From: Macrococcoides epidermidis
GTDB taxonomy: Bacteria > Bacillota > Bacilli > Staphylococcales > Staphylococcaceae
Assembly: GCF_042659445.1 (NCBI RefSeq)
Contig: NZ_JBHSSR010000001.1
Reading direction: 5' to 3' (one strand)
DNA: 64,000 bases
Every line of letters starts with the position of its first letter. The stretch's first letter is position 1. Below, piece after piece: positions 26,166 through 35,387 of the stretch. Position numbers and translations under genes: made by a program. The notes beneath the pieces were generated by a model, which saw only the letters and a program-made list of their open reading frames with translations, made no database searches and was not told the origin of the DNA.

Positions 26166-26871
26166 ATTTATCATAATACCATCCTTGGTCATTATGATAA
26201 ATCATTTGTTTAGTCATACCACCATTAACGACAAATTCCTGTCCTGTAATAAATGTTGCATTATCACTACATAAATAAAGTGCCATTTGTGTAACATCAT
26301 TCGGTACTCCGACGCGACCGGCAGGATGTTGTAAGTTATTGCTGCCAGAAAATTCACTATTTGTCGTGTCGATCCATCCAGGTAATATCGCATTGACGCG
26401 TGCTTGTTCTCTTAAACTTACAGCTAAGGCATGTGTTAATGCACTGATGCCACCTTTGGCAGCGGAATAGCTTTCTGTTTGTGGTTGACTCATCAGTGCT
26501 CTTGATGATGAGATATTTACAATAGCAGCATTATCATTTAGATAGGGTAGGGATTGCTGTACAATATAAAATGGTGCAGAGACACCAACTTGTAACGCGT
26601 GGTTAAATTCTTCTATCGTACAATCATTGATGCCTTTCATAATAGGAAGTGCATTATTGATAATATAGTCAATTTTCTTATGCTCACTGATAACCTGCTG
26701 AATGAATGCATCAATTACATTTGTATCTGATATATCGCCCTGAAAATAACATCCTGGCTGGATATTAATATCGCAGACAATGGCCTTATTGTGTCTAAAT
26801 GTATCTGCGATATGTTTACCGATACCATTTGCAGCACCAGTTATAATGACAACTTTACCATTAATATTCAT
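26164..26871 (-). CDS. Short-chain dehydrogenase/reductase
   Basis: A 235-aa classical SDR oxidoreductase with cofactor motif TGAANGIG (residues 11-18), NNA at 72-74, and catalytic S122 region with Y135-x3-K139 (YSAAK). C-terminal GQEFVVNGGMTKQM is typical. Asp at the end of the second beta strand (VCDINIQ) suggests NAD(H) preference. The substrate cannot be inferred. It lies 72 bases after pepF on the same strand, but a terminator between them argues for separate transcription. Confidence 0.88.
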   Translation of the reverse strand: MNINGKVVIITGAANGIGKHIADTFRHNKAIVCDINIQPGCYFQGDISDTNVIDAFIQQVISEHKKIDYIINNALPIMKGINDCTIEEFNHALQVGVSAPFYIVQQSLPYLNDNAAIVNISSSRALMSQPQTESYSAAKGGISALTHALAVSLREQARVNAILPGWIDTTNSEFSGSNNLQHPAGRVGVPNDVTQMALYLCSDNATFITGQEFVVNGGMTKQMIYHNDQGWYYDK

Positions 26872-26896
26872 ATAAACACCTCATTATTTAATATTT

Positions 26897-26937
26897 AATC
26901 AAATAAACGCATAATACAGCCATTGTATTATGCGTTT
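26897..26937 (-). terminator. Terminator of pepF
   Basis: Arms AAACGCATAATAC (26905-26917) and GTATTATGCGTTT (26925-26937); on the minus strand the hairpin is followed by ATTTGATT. Located 7 bases beyond the pepF stop. Confidence 0.8.
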
Positions 26938-26943
26938 GTTGTT

Positions 26944-28752
26944 TTATTTGTGCTGTTCAATTTCTTCAGTTAACTTTTCCAGTTCATCAATTAATGAACC
27001 GATATAAGCAATCGTTTCTTTAAGCGGAGCATCAGTAGTAAGGTCGATACCAACCATCTTTGCAAGTTCAACTGGTGGTAATGAACCACCTCTCTTAAGT
27101 ACTTCTGTCCATTCCTGTACAGCCGGTTCACCTTCATTAAGAATACGTTGAGACATAATCGTAGAGATAGTCAGTCCAGCTGAATACGTATAAGGATATA
27201 AGCCCATATAATAATGGGGTTGTCGCATCCAAGTCAGTTCAGCACCTTCAGTGATTTCTACTGCTTCTCCCCAGAAATCTTCGATCACTTTACGTTTAAT
27301 ACCATTTAATATATCAGCAGTCATAGATTCACCTTTATCTACTAATAGATAAACTTCACGCTGATAAGCTGCTTCTAATAAATGCGTTACAAAATTATGA
27401 TAATAAGTACGTGATATAATCGAAGCGATTACCCAACGTTTAAATTTTGGATCATCGGATTCGGCCAATAAATAATTTGCCATCAGCATCTCGTTCATTG
27501 TGCTTGGTGCCTCAACAAAATATAAAGAGCAGCTTTCATCAAATATATTTGTATTTTGGTGAGCAAGATGGAAGTGACCGGCATGACCTAATTCATGTGC
27601 CAGCACAAATACTTCTGTCATCTTTGAAGTCCATGAGATTAAGATAAACGGATTCACCTGATACGGGCTTGCGCAGAATGCACCAGTTGACTTCCCTTTA
27701 TTCTGTACGAAGTCAATCTGGCGTTTGTCATATGCATCATTTACCATCTGCATATAATCTTCACCCATAATCGAAAGCGCTTTTTTAATATAATCACGAG
27801 ATTCTTCTACAGTAATTTCTGGTTCAAAGGTATCATCTAAAGAAACCTTTAAATCTTCAAATTTCATTTGTTCTAAACCATTAACTTTTTGCAGTAACTT
27901 TGCATATCGGCGCATATGTGGCGCTAGTTCAGTTGTGATTAAATCGATTTGACGATTATATAGTTCACGAGTAACCTCTTGTGGTTGTAATAAATAATCA
28001 ATCACTGAATCATATCCACGTAGTTCAGATTCGATTTTTTCCTGTTGAACGACCATATCGTAAGTTTTTGCTGTTGTATTTTCATATTTTTTTAACGTAT
28101 CAGAGAATTTTCTGAATGCATTTCTTCGAATTTCTGTATCTGCATCAACTTCCAGTTCTCCTTCAAATGAAACGTAGCTCATCGGAATCTCTTTACCATG
28201 CGCAGAAAACGTTCCGAAATCAATATCCAGCATCTTAGTCGTGTCATAAAGGTTATAAGGGGCGCTAAATACTGGTGAGAAAGATGCAAGTGTCTTTTCA
28301 ACTTCTGGATGTAATTGATGCGGTTTACGCGCGATTAGCTTTTCCAGATAACGTTGATACGCTGGAGTTTCATCTTTTAATTTGTTTAAAATTTCTGTAT
28401 CAAGAGCAAGAATCTCTGACTCTACGAAAGTCAGTAAGCTTGCAATCGTACCATAACTATTCACATATTTACTGTATAATTTGCCTGAAGTATCATCTGT
28501 CTGGTCAACACTAAACAATAAGGAAGCATAACTGCCTAAGTGATCCAGTTCTTTTTTAATTGCAGCATATTCATCTAAAGCAGATTCAATCTTACTAGTA
28601 TCAGAAAGTGTCCCTGCGTATTCTTGATTGAATTGCTTCGTTCTTGCGATTGTTTTCTCAAGTTGCGCATAAAATGCATCATTTGAGTCAAATAATGTAG
28701 ATAAATCCCAAGTTTGTTCAACTGGAACTTCATTTCTTTTCGGTAAACTCAT
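26944..28752 (-). CDS. pepF: Oligoendopeptidase F
   Basis: M3B zinc metallopeptidase degrading oligopeptides in the cytoplasm. Zinc motif HELGHAGH begins near residue 385, and the third ligand Glu lies in the following helix (FVEAPSTMNE). 602 aa, standard length. An ATG at 28758 is one base from the Shine-Dalgarno AAAGGAG; the ATG at 28752 (MSLPKRNEVPVEQTWDLS) is correctly spaced. Monocistronic. Confidence 0.95.
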   Translation of the reverse strand: MSLPKRNEVPVEQTWDLSTLFDSNDAFYAQLEKTIARTKQFNQEYAGTLSDTSKIESALDEYAAIKKELDHLGSYASLLFSVDQTDDTSGKLYSKYVNSYGTIASLLTFVESEILALDTEILNKLKDETPAYQRYLEKLIARKPHQLHPEVEKTLASFSPVFSAPYNLYDTTKMLDIDFGTFSAHGKEIPMSYVSFEGELEVDADTEIRRNAFRKFSDTLKKYENTTAKTYDMVVQQEKIESELRGYDSVIDYLLQPQEVTRELYNRQIDLITTELAPHMRRYAKLLQKVNGLEQMKFEDLKVSLDDTFEPEITVEESRDYIKKALSIMGEDYMQMVNDAYDKRQIDFVQNKGKSTGAFCASPYQVNPFILISWTSKMTEVFVLAHELGHAGHFHLAHQNTNIFDESCSLYFVEAPSTMNEMLMANYLLAESDDPKFKRWVIASIISRTYYHNFVTHLLEAAYQREVYLLVDKGESMTADILNGIKRKVIEDFWGEAVEITEGAELTWMRQPHYYMGLYPYTYSAGLTISTIMSQRILNEGEPAVQEWTEVLKRGGSLPPVELAKMVGIDLTTDAPLKETIAYIGSLIDELEKLTEEIEQHK

Positions 28753-29003
28753 ATACATTCTCCTTTTGTCATTAAAGATTCATCCATTATAGATGTTAAT
28801 ATTTTTATTATACGCTTTATTATGAATTTTTAGAAATTTTTTTAACAAAAGTGTTTTTCGTAAAATATTAAGTTTTTTTCTAAAGTTCTAAAGATTTCTT
28901 TAAATGATAAGAAATTTACCGAATATTGATTTTATATTTATAATTATAGGGTATAATAAGTTTTGTATTTTCTAAAATTGATAAAGGATAAGAGAGTGAT
29001 AAA

Positions 29004-29393
29004 ATGATGACATTAAATACAATCAACTTCTATGAAATTCCGAACTTCCTATTAATCACTATTGTAGGGATGCTTGTTATCTCGTTAATCTTTGGATTAG
29101 CATTAGGTAGATTTCTTTTTGCACCGATCATTACGTTTTTATTATTAGCAATTGTGGCGTTTATACTACCTAACTTTTACGATATTACTTACCAACCTTT
29201 ACTTGGATATGCAGGCTTTTTAGCGGTTATTTCATTATTGCTAAGCATTTTATTCTGGTATATGACGAAAGATTATCGCAAGAACAGAAAGTTAAAACAA
29301 AAAGCAAAATTAGAACAACGTAAATATGATGAAAATCAAAACCGTGCTGAGATGGAATCGGTAAAGCATCATGAAAACAAATTAAATCGTTAA
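29004..29393 (+). CDS. Small membrane protein with basic C-terminal tail
   Basis: A 129-aa protein with three predicted membrane segments (about residues 14-33, 38-55 and 69-90) followed by a highly charged cytoplasmic tail (KNRKLKQKAKLEQRKYDENQNR). It resembles small conserved Staphylococcaceae membrane proteins that I cannot name. The start is ATG ATG at 29004/29007, with a weak GAGAGTGAT ribosome site. About 250 bases upstream (28753-29003) are AT-rich and hold no recognisable gene. Single gene with its own terminator; no function proposed. Confidence 0.65.
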   Translation: MMTLNTINFYEIPNFLLITIVGMLVISLIFGLALGRFLFAPIITFLLLAIVAFILPNFYDITYQPLLGYAGFLAVISLLLSILFWYMTKDYRKNRKLKQKAKLEQRKYDENQNRAEMESVKHHENKLNR

Positions 29394-29403
29394 AAGCTTA
29401 AAG

Positions 29404-29438
29404 AAGCGGTCAGGAAATCTCCTGACCGCTTTATTTTA
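29404..29438 (+). terminator. Terminator after the small membrane protein
   Basis: Arms AAGCGGTCAGGA (29404-29415) and TCCTGACCGCTT (29420-29431), 4-base loop, then TATTTTAT. Confidence 0.9.
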
Positions 29439-29559
29439 TATTGTAATCAAATATTTACATTTTATTAATAAATTTTATTCGTAGTTTACATCATTACATT
29501 AAAATTTAATTTGTACATATTAAATATCCTAAAGAATAAATTTTGAGGAGAATGTCATT

Positions 29560-31164
29560 ATGAAAAGTGTAGGCAAAGTTATTAGTACTTTAGCGTTAAC
29601 ATCATTACTAGCAACACCTATTGCTGATGCACAATCAGTAAACAATTATGGACCAAATAGCAAGATTAAAGTTTCTCAATTAGCTCGCTATGATTCAAAG
29701 ACTGAATTCGGTGAAAGCGGTACTGAAATTGTAAGTTATGATCCACAATACAAACAAGCATACTCAATTAACGGTGCATTAAATGCAGTTGATATTATAG
29801 ATATGTCTAAATTATCAAAAGGGAAATTCACATTAAAGAAACGTATCTTATTAAAAGACCTTGGTATTGAAGGTAGTGATATTACAAGTGTCGCAGTGAA
29901 TAAGAAATATCACTATATCGCTATCAGTATTCCTGCAAAAGAAAAAACAGACAATGGACGCGTTGCATTTTTAGATAAAGACGGTAAATTAATCAGTAAG
30001 GTTACTGTTGGGGCATTGCCAGATATGTTAACCTTCACGCACGATAGCAAGAAATTAATCGTTGCTAACGAAGGTGAACCGAATGATGCTTATACTGTTA
30101 ATCCGGAAGGTTCTGTATCTTCAATTAAAGTCAATGCACTAGGTAAAGTAAAACAATCAGCAGTTAAGACAGTTAAATTCTCTAAAAAGATGATTCCAAG
30201 TAACTTACGTCATCTTGGCCGTACTGCTGAAGAAAGCTTCTTAAATCTTGAACCAGAATATGTAACGATAGATGATAAAAATGAATTTGCATATATTACG
30301 ATTCAGGAGCGTAATGCGATCGCAAAGTTTGATCTTAAAAAAGATAAATTCGTAAAAGTAAGAGGACTAGGCTATAAGTCATATTTAAAGCATACAATTG
30401 ATGTTTCTGATAAAGATAAAAAGATTAATATGAAAAATTATCCGTTACTTGGTATGTATCAACCTGACGGTATTGCTCAAATGACGATAAAAGGTAAAAC
30501 TTACTTATTAACAGCAAATGAAGGGGATTCACAGGATTACGAAGGATATAGTGAAGAAACTAGAATTGCAGATATCGCTGATCAATATGATTTAAATAGT
30601 AAATATTTAAAAGGTACAGATATTAAAGATTTAGAAGATGACAAGCATCTTGGACGTCTTAAAACAACAACTGCTCAAAGTTTTGTTAATAAAGAAGGTA
30701 AATTCATTTTTCCTGTAACATTTGGTGGACGTTCATTCTCAATTCGCAATGCGGGTAATTTAGGATTAGTGTACGATTCAGGATCAGATTTTGAATCAAT
30801 TACTGCAAAAGCAAATAAAGATACATTCAATTCACATCATGAAGAACTTGGTAAAATTGAATTTGACTCAAGAAGTGACGATAAAGGTCCAGAGCCAGAA
30901 TCAGTTATAACTGGCGTTATCAATGGTAAAACGTATGCATTTATTGGTTTAGAAAGAACTGGTGGAATTATGGTTTATAACGTTTCAAATCCGAAGAAAC
31001 CTGTATTTGAAACATATTTCAAAGCAAATGATAATGGCGATATTTCACCGGAAGGTTTAACATTTATCGATGCGAAACATTCTCCGACAAAACAACCGGT
31101 ATTACTTGCAAGTCATGAAATGAGCGGAACAATTGCTGCTTATGAATTAACGGCTTTAAAGTAA
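29560..31164 (+). CDS. Secreted choice-of-anchor-I family protein
   Basis: A 534-aa exported protein with a Sec signal peptide (MKSVGKVISTLALTSLLATPIADA, cleavage probably after residue 24). The body shows beta-propeller-like repeats with hallmark phrases of the choice-of-anchor-I family: ANEGEPNDAYTVNPEGSVS (about 168-186), PDGIAQM, ANEGDSQDYEGYSEETR (about 321-337), and GPEPESVITGVINGKTYAFIGLERTGGI. No cell-wall anchor (no LPXTG) or membrane tail is present, so it is probably released or loosely wall-bound. Substrate or enzymatic role unknown; some relatives are annotated as alkaline-phosphatase-like. GAGGAG ribosome site; own terminator. Confidence 0.8.
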   Translation: MKSVGKVISTLALTSLLATPIADAQSVNNYGPNSKIKVSQLARYDSKTEFGESGTEIVSYDPQYKQAYSINGALNAVDIIDMSKLSKGKFTLKKRILLKDLGIEGSDITSVAVNKKYHYIAISIPAKEKTDNGRVAFLDKDGKLISKVTVGALPDMLTFTHDSKKLIVANEGEPNDAYTVNPEGSVSSIKVNALGKVKQSAVKTVKFSKKMIPSNLRHLGRTAEESFLNLEPEYVTIDDKNEFAYITIQERNAIAKFDLKKDKFVKVRGLGYKSYLKHTIDVSDKDKKINMKNYPLLGMYQPDGIAQMTIKGKTYLLTANEGDSQDYEGYSEETRIADIADQYDLNSKYLKGTDIKDLEDDKHLGRLKTTTAQSFVNKEGKFIFPVTFGGRSFSIRNAGNLGLVYDSGSDFESITAKANKDTFNSHHEELGKIEFDSRSDDKGPEPESVITGVINGKTYAFIGLERTGGIMVYNVSNPKKPVFETYFKANDNGDISPEGLTFIDAKHSPTKQPVLLASHEMSGTIAAYELTALK

Positions 31165-31219
31165 ATGTAATTAATTATTTATAATTGAAACATGTATACA
31201 TTAATAATGGAAAGAATAG

Positions 31220-31252
31220 AAGATACTACGAAATAGGTAGTATCTTTTTCTT
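31220..31252 (+). terminator. Terminator of the choice-of-anchor-I gene
   Basis: Arms AAGATACTAC (31220-31229) and GTAGTATCTT (31237-31246), then TTTCTTCT. Confidence 0.85.
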
Positions 31253-31260
31253 CTCCATAC

Positions 31261-31297
<37 letters not shown>

Positions 31298-31298
31298 G

Positions 31299-31358
31299 AA
31301 TAAAGACATCATATAATACTATATATACATTTATATTATATGATGCCTTATTTTGTAC
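31299..31358 (-). terminator. Probable femAB terminator
   Basis: A long AT-rich inverted repeat (AATAAAGACATCATATAATA against the complement of TATTATATGATGCCTTATT, one bulge) about 40 bases beyond the femB stop. The T run on the minus strand is poor, so the call is moderate. Confidence 0.5.
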
Positions 31359-31393
31359 TTAAGATTAATTATTCAATTTTTATATCTTAATGA

Positions 31394-32755
31394 TTAATTC
31401 GGATCACTAATTTTATCCGGTCCTTTTTGTAATACAATATTTTCTGTCGTTTCTAATTCATCTTCTGACTGATTATTTTTATTTCGTTTACGTTGTTTTA
31501 ATTCACTTAATTTTAATCTCGTTTTTAATGCGGCTTGATATACAGCATATTTAGGTTTATTGATTGGCTTAATAAAGTCTCCAACAAGTTCTTCAATTTG
31601 AGCGTTAAATCCACGTTTAAATCGATATACGCCGTAATCTTCACCAGATTCACTGAAATCACCAGATACACCATAGAAGTTATAGCGATCAAATCCATGT
31701 TCAAAACAATAATTGATCATATACCAGTGCATTGCATATGGTCCCATGAATTTATTATATTTCTCACTAGAACCGCCAGAGAAATAGTTCACTTCGAAAT
31801 GGTTTAAGAAAAACATACCAGCTGCTAAATTAAGAATATTACCATCAGTTTTACGCAATGTACTCATCTCTAATAATTCGTCTTGCATGTGATTGATTTC
31901 ACGATCTAACTGTTCAATCTTCTTCATCTGCTTATCTGATTTATTTTCATTTGCCATCATCTGATCACGTTTTGATTCAGATGATGTAATATCATTCGAT
32001 AATTTCTCAATATATTCATTAAGATCAATATATGCTAACGGTAATAGTACTTTATCTTCATAATATTGATGGAATCCTTCAAAATAACGATCTGGACGAG
32101 CAATAAAACCAGCGCGTTGTTCCGTTTCACGATATAGATCTAAAAATACATCTAATTCATCTTTACCAAGCAGTCGGATTTTCACGCCGTATTTTTGCGC
32201 TTTTTTCACATTACGTTTACGTTGTGAATCAAATTGTTTCATTATAGAAGCTGGTGTTTCACCTTGAAGGTATAACACACTCATCCATCTGACCTGTGTG
32301 TCCATTGTATACCCTACTGAGAAACCGGTATGTTTATAGCCAAGCGATTTTAACTGTTTAATAATCGCATCGTTTGTGCCATGTTCTTCTTTATAATTCA
32401 CATCTTTATCGTACATTTTATATATCCAGTATGGATCTAGTTTCACATATAAAGCCTGATGTGTTTTTAAATATGTATCCAGCGATTTGAAGTAAAAATC
32501 AACAAGCTCTGAATTCTTATAGTTCATGACTGGACCACGGTTTGAATAATAGAAATAACTTCCGAATGTCGGTATTTTAGAAAATAGACTGGCAGCAATG
32601 ACTTCGCCTTCTGCTTTAATACCTAGTAATACGACTGGATAACCGTCAGCTTCTCTATTCTTTATGTTTTCCTGCAGTTGAAAATAGTGACTCATTTCAG
32701 TTGTATTCCAAATAAAATCAGTATATTCTGCAACCGTCAACTCAGTGAATTCCAT
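31394..32755 (-). CDS. femB: FemB, peptidoglycan pentaglycine bridge enzyme
   Basis: FemABX aminoacyltransferase. S. aureus FemB adds glycines 4 and 5 of the interpeptide bridge using Gly-tRNA; here identity rests on a start (MEFTELTVAEY) and shared phrases YYSNRGPVM, KLDPYWIY, FDSQRKRN and FSGGSSEKYNKFMGPY. Two GNAT-like subdomains are split by a coiled-coil arm (about residues 245-300, MMANENKSDKQMKK). 453 aa, about 30 longer than S. aureus FemB because of a charged C-terminal tail. It follows femA by 20 bases in the same operon. Bridge composition in this organism could differ from pentaglycine. Confidence 0.92.
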   Translation of the reverse strand: MEFTELTVAEYTDFIWNTTEMSHYFQLQENIKNREADGYPVVLLGIKAEGEVIAASLFSKIPTFGSYFYYSNRGPVMNYKNSELVDFYFKSLDTYLKTHQALYVKLDPYWIYKMYDKDVNYKEEHGTNDAIIKQLKSLGYKHTGFSVGYTMDTQVRWMSVLYLQGETPASIMKQFDSQRKRNVKKAQKYGVKIRLLGKDELDVFLDLYRETEQRAGFIARPDRYFEGFHQYYEDKVLLPLAYIDLNEYIEKLSNDITSSESKRDQMMANENKSDKQMKKIEQLDREINHMQDELLEMSTLRKTDGNILNLAAGMFFLNHFEVNYFSGGSSEKYNKFMGPYAMHWYMINYCFEHGFDRYNFYGVSGDFSESGEDYGVYRFKRGFNAQIEELVGDFIKPINKPKYAVYQAALKTRLKLSELKQRKRNKNNQSEDELETTENIVLQKGPDKISDPN

Positions 32756-32775
32756 GAAAATCTTCCCTTCAAATC

Positions 32776-34029
32776 TTATTTACGTATTTTCTTCATCGTT
32801 TCGTATACTTTGTAAACCGGTTTATTGATCGGCAACACAAAATCTCCGATATATTCAATAACGTCGGCATTAAATCCTTTTTTAAATTTGATTACTCCAG
32901 CGTCTTCTGCATCTTCCGTGAAATCACCACTGATACCATAGAAGTTATAACGATTAATGCCCGTTTCCATGGCATACTTTATCATATCCCATTGAATCGC
33001 ATAACTACCTGCAAAATGCCTGAATTCATTTGATGTACCACCTGCAAGATAAACGACCTCAAATGGATTGATTAAATAGAATGCAGCAGCAATCGGTAAA
33101 GTATCACCATGTTTTTGCTGTAAAGCTTTTGCTTCAGCGAGTTTTTCTTTAATTGCTGTTAATTGATTTTCGCTTGTTGTCAGTACATTTTTCCATTTCT
33201 TCGCATCAGGCTTTTTCTGAAGTTCTGTTTTAGCTTTTTCGATTTGAGATTGTACATCAACTTCTTCAGCAATGAGCTCAGGTATATATGTAGAAAAATC
33301 AATATATGCGAGCGGCATTCTCACACGATCTCCGAAATATTGTAATCGATTTTTATAGAATGCATCATCTCTATCAACAAACTCTTTTTTTCCACTCGTA
33401 TCATTCATAAACTGTCTGAAGATATGCAGTTCATCTATTGAGAGATCACGTACCTTTATACCGTTTTTAATCACTTTTTTGATATTACGTTTACGTAGGC
33501 TATCCATATTGTTCATTACTTCTTTTTCCGACAAACCTGCAGTATTTAGCACCGAATGCCAGCGAATTTGATGAATTGGATCGAAACCAGTCGTAAATCC
33601 TTGGTGTTTAAAGCCTAATGTTTTTAAATTTTCAAAAATATCTTGTGTATCATAGCTTTCTATCACTTTGCCATCATGATCTCTCAATTGATATGGCACA
33701 TATGGATCGATTCTAAGATGAAGTGCTTTATGACGCTTTAAATAACGTTCTAATTCCTTGAAAAAGAATGTCACAAGCGCTTTATTGTGAAAGTCCATGA
33801 CCGGACCTCGATTTGAATAGAAGTATTTGAACGCTTTCATCACAGGTACAGCGGTGAAAAGACCTGCTGCAATGATATTTTCATTATCATCTGTAACGCC
33901 TACAAGATGTACTTCAGCACCTTCTGCGATTTTCAAATCATAGTTAACTGCCATCTGCGTAAAATGACTATATGTCTGTTTATCTGTAAATTCTCCGAAA
34001 GCTTCTCTTGATAAGTTTATAAATTTCAT
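32776..34029 (-). CDS. femA: FemA, peptidoglycan pentaglycine bridge enzyme
   Basis: FemABX aminoacyltransferase; S. aureus FemA adds glycines 2 and 3 to the bridge. Shared phrases: SHFTQ near the N-terminus, YFYSNRGPVMDF, LRIDPYVPY, GFDPIHQIRWHSVL, LRKRNIKKV and GTSNEFRHFAGSYA. The coiled-coil tRNA-binding arm is about residues 240-300. The open frame reaches 34056, but AAGGAG 7 bases upstream sets the ATG at 34029 (MKFINLSREAFGEFTD), giving 417 aa, like S. aureus (420). First gene of the femAB operon. The roughly 290 bases upstream (34030-34320) hold the promoter and operators of the divergent gene. Confidence 0.94.
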   Translation of the reverse strand: MKFINLSREAFGEFTDKQTYSHFTQMAVNYDLKIAEGAEVHLVGVTDDNENIIAAGLFTAVPVMKAFKYFYSNRGPVMDFHNKALVTFFFKELERYLKRHKALHLRIDPYVPYQLRDHDGKVIESYDTQDIFENLKTLGFKHQGFTTGFDPIHQIRWHSVLNTAGLSEKEVMNNMDSLRKRNIKKVIKNGIKVRDLSIDELHIFRQFMNDTSGKKEFVDRDDAFYKNRLQYFGDRVRMPLAYIDFSTYIPELIAEEVDVQSQIEKAKTELQKKPDAKKWKNVLTTSENQLTAIKEKLAEAKALQQKHGDTLPIAAAFYLINPFEVVYLAGGTSNEFRHFAGSYAIQWDMIKYAMETGINRYNFYGISGDFTEDAEDAGVIKFKKGFNADVIEYIGDFVLPINKPVYKVYETMKKIRK

Positions 34030-34256
34030 GATGATTCTCCTTATTCGAATGAACACTATTGTTCATTAATCTCATGCACCATAATAACATAAAAGCGTCT
34101 ATTTAATCACTTCATAGCATTAATGTTTCAACTTTAATGAAGATTTAAATGAAATTTACACTAAATTTGACTAACATAAATTTATATTAAATATATGTAC
34201 ATTACTTATTTTCTACCATTAACTTTATATTGTTACTTTAATTATTTCATGTATGA

Positions 34257-34307
34257 TATAATTCGGTTATATAAACGAAATTATGATAATTCGTCTAAAT
34301 AAACGAA
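34257..34307 (+). promoter_or_regulatory. Promoter and duplicated operator of the SatD-like gene
   Basis: Extended -10 TGATATAAT (34254-34262). Two direct copies of a dyad, TTCGG-N8-ACGAA (34262-34279) and TTCGT-N8-ACGAA (34290-34307), lie 28 bp apart over the transcript start and leader. The shared core is ATTCGkyTAwATAAACGAA. Location, spacing and repetition suggest an operator, probably bound by the HTH protein encoded next (inference). Confidence 0.6.
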
Positions 34308-34320
34308 CTGGAGGTATGAA

Positions 34321-34989
34321 ATGTTATCTTTATTCGTAATGGATGTTTCAGGAAGTACAAAATACGATAATTCTGAAGCGATTAGTAATGCATTAGTAAA
34401 TTTAACCGATGAAATTGAACAGTGGACTAAGGACGTATCATTTAAGTATATTAATTTTCGTATGGGTGATGAATTGTTTTTTGTAAGCGATAGTCTGTCA
34501 GCAACCCTTTTAACAAGTTACTATATAAAGTTATTATGGCCATATAAATCACAACCGATTAAATTCGGAATTGCTGCGAGTAATGAAGAAATACCTACCG
34601 GAAACCTTGAACATTGGAATGCACCGATCATTAAACAGGCACGTCGTAATTTAACTCAAATTAAACAGTCAGATATTACAGATTTTCATTTAACGATTGA
34701 AGAACAGGATGTTACGGTTATCAACAACGTATTATATCCATATTTAACTGAAATCGTTCATAATCATTCTGAAATGCAGCAACAAGTGCTGCTGCTCTCC
34801 TATGTGTATGATCAGCAAAAAGAAATTGCGCAAATCCTTGGTAAAGGTCTATCTACCATTTCAGAACATTTAAAAAAAAGCCATAAAAAACAGTTAATGC
34901 TTATAGAAGCGGCATTAAAAAAACTCGACAACGATAATCATATTTCTTTACACGTCACGAATACTTTTAAGGAGTATGCATTATGCTGA
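34321..34989 (+). CDS. SatD-like protein with C-terminal HTH
   Basis: A 222-aa protein. The N-terminal part (about 1-130) carries DVSGST and FRMGDELFFVS, patterns shared by SatD-family proteins and reminiscent of class III nucleotide-cyclase folds, though the cyclase metal and transition-state residues cannot be confirmed. The C-terminal part (about 150-195, QKEIAQILGKGLSTISEHLKKS) is a sigma-region-4/LuxR-type helix-turn-helix. SatD genes commonly precede a DUF3307 membrane protein, and a related membrane gene follows here with a 7-base overlap. Likely a sensor-regulator working with that partner and autoregulated through the repeats upstream. ATG after GGAGG. Confidence 0.72.
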   Translation: MLSLFVMDVSGSTKYDNSEAISNALVNLTDEIEQWTKDVSFKYINFRMGDELFFVSDSLSATLLTSYYIKLLWPYKSQPIKFGIAASNEEIPTGNLEHWNAPIIKQARRNLTQIKQSDITDFHLTIEEQDVTVINNVLYPYLTEIVHNHSEMQQQVLLLSYVYDQQKEIAQILGKGLSTISEHLKKSHKKQLMLIEAALKKLDNDNHISLHVTNTFKEYALC

Positions 34990-35351
34990 AAATTATTTTA
35001 ATTGCTATATTTATACTGTTATTTATTATGTCAGGTCCTATCATTAAATGGATTTTAACGGCGATGAGTGAAACAAAGACGAAGCAGTCAGATAACGTAG
35101 GATTAATGATTGGTTATATTGAAAGGCTACTGATCCTGATGTTTATCGCTTTTGGTGAATATACAGCGATTGGACTTGCGATCGCCAGTAAATCGATACT
35201 TCGGTTTAATGACCTTAAAGATGATAAACCAAATAACAATTTAGAGAAGATTGATAAGACAAGTGAATATATATTACTTGGGACGATGCTAAGTTTACTT
35301 ATTGGTGTTGTACTCGGATTAATTTTAAGAAATCTCTTACTTTTGAAATAA
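34983..35351 (+). CDS. Small membrane protein resembling the C-terminal half of DUF3307
   Basis: A 122-aa protein with three hydrophobic segments (about 1-24, 47-68 and 95-119). The central stretch IGYIERLLILMFIAFGEYTAIGLAIASKSILRFNDLKD and the ending EYILLGTMLSLLIGVVLGLILR look like the C-terminal half of DUF3307 proteins, which are about twice as long. The N-terminal membrane half is absent, so this is either a natural short variant or a decayed gene; the intact start and coupling favour the former. Overlaps the preceding gene, so the two products are probably made together. Confidence 0.65.
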   Translation: MLKIILIAIFILLFIMSGPIIKWILTAMSETKTKQSDNVGLMIGYIERLLILMFIAFGEYTAIGLAIASKSILRFNDLKDDKPNNNLEKIDKTSEYILLGTMLSLLIGVVLGLILRNLLLLK

Positions 35352-35387
35352 ACCACATGAGGCATTACCCCATGTGGTTTATTTTTT
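35347..35387. terminator. Bidirectional terminator
   Basis: Arms AATAAACCACATG (35347-35359) and CATGTGGTTTATT (35371-35383), followed by T4. Shared by the SatD-like operon and the convergent DJ-1/PfpI gene. Confidence 0.88.
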
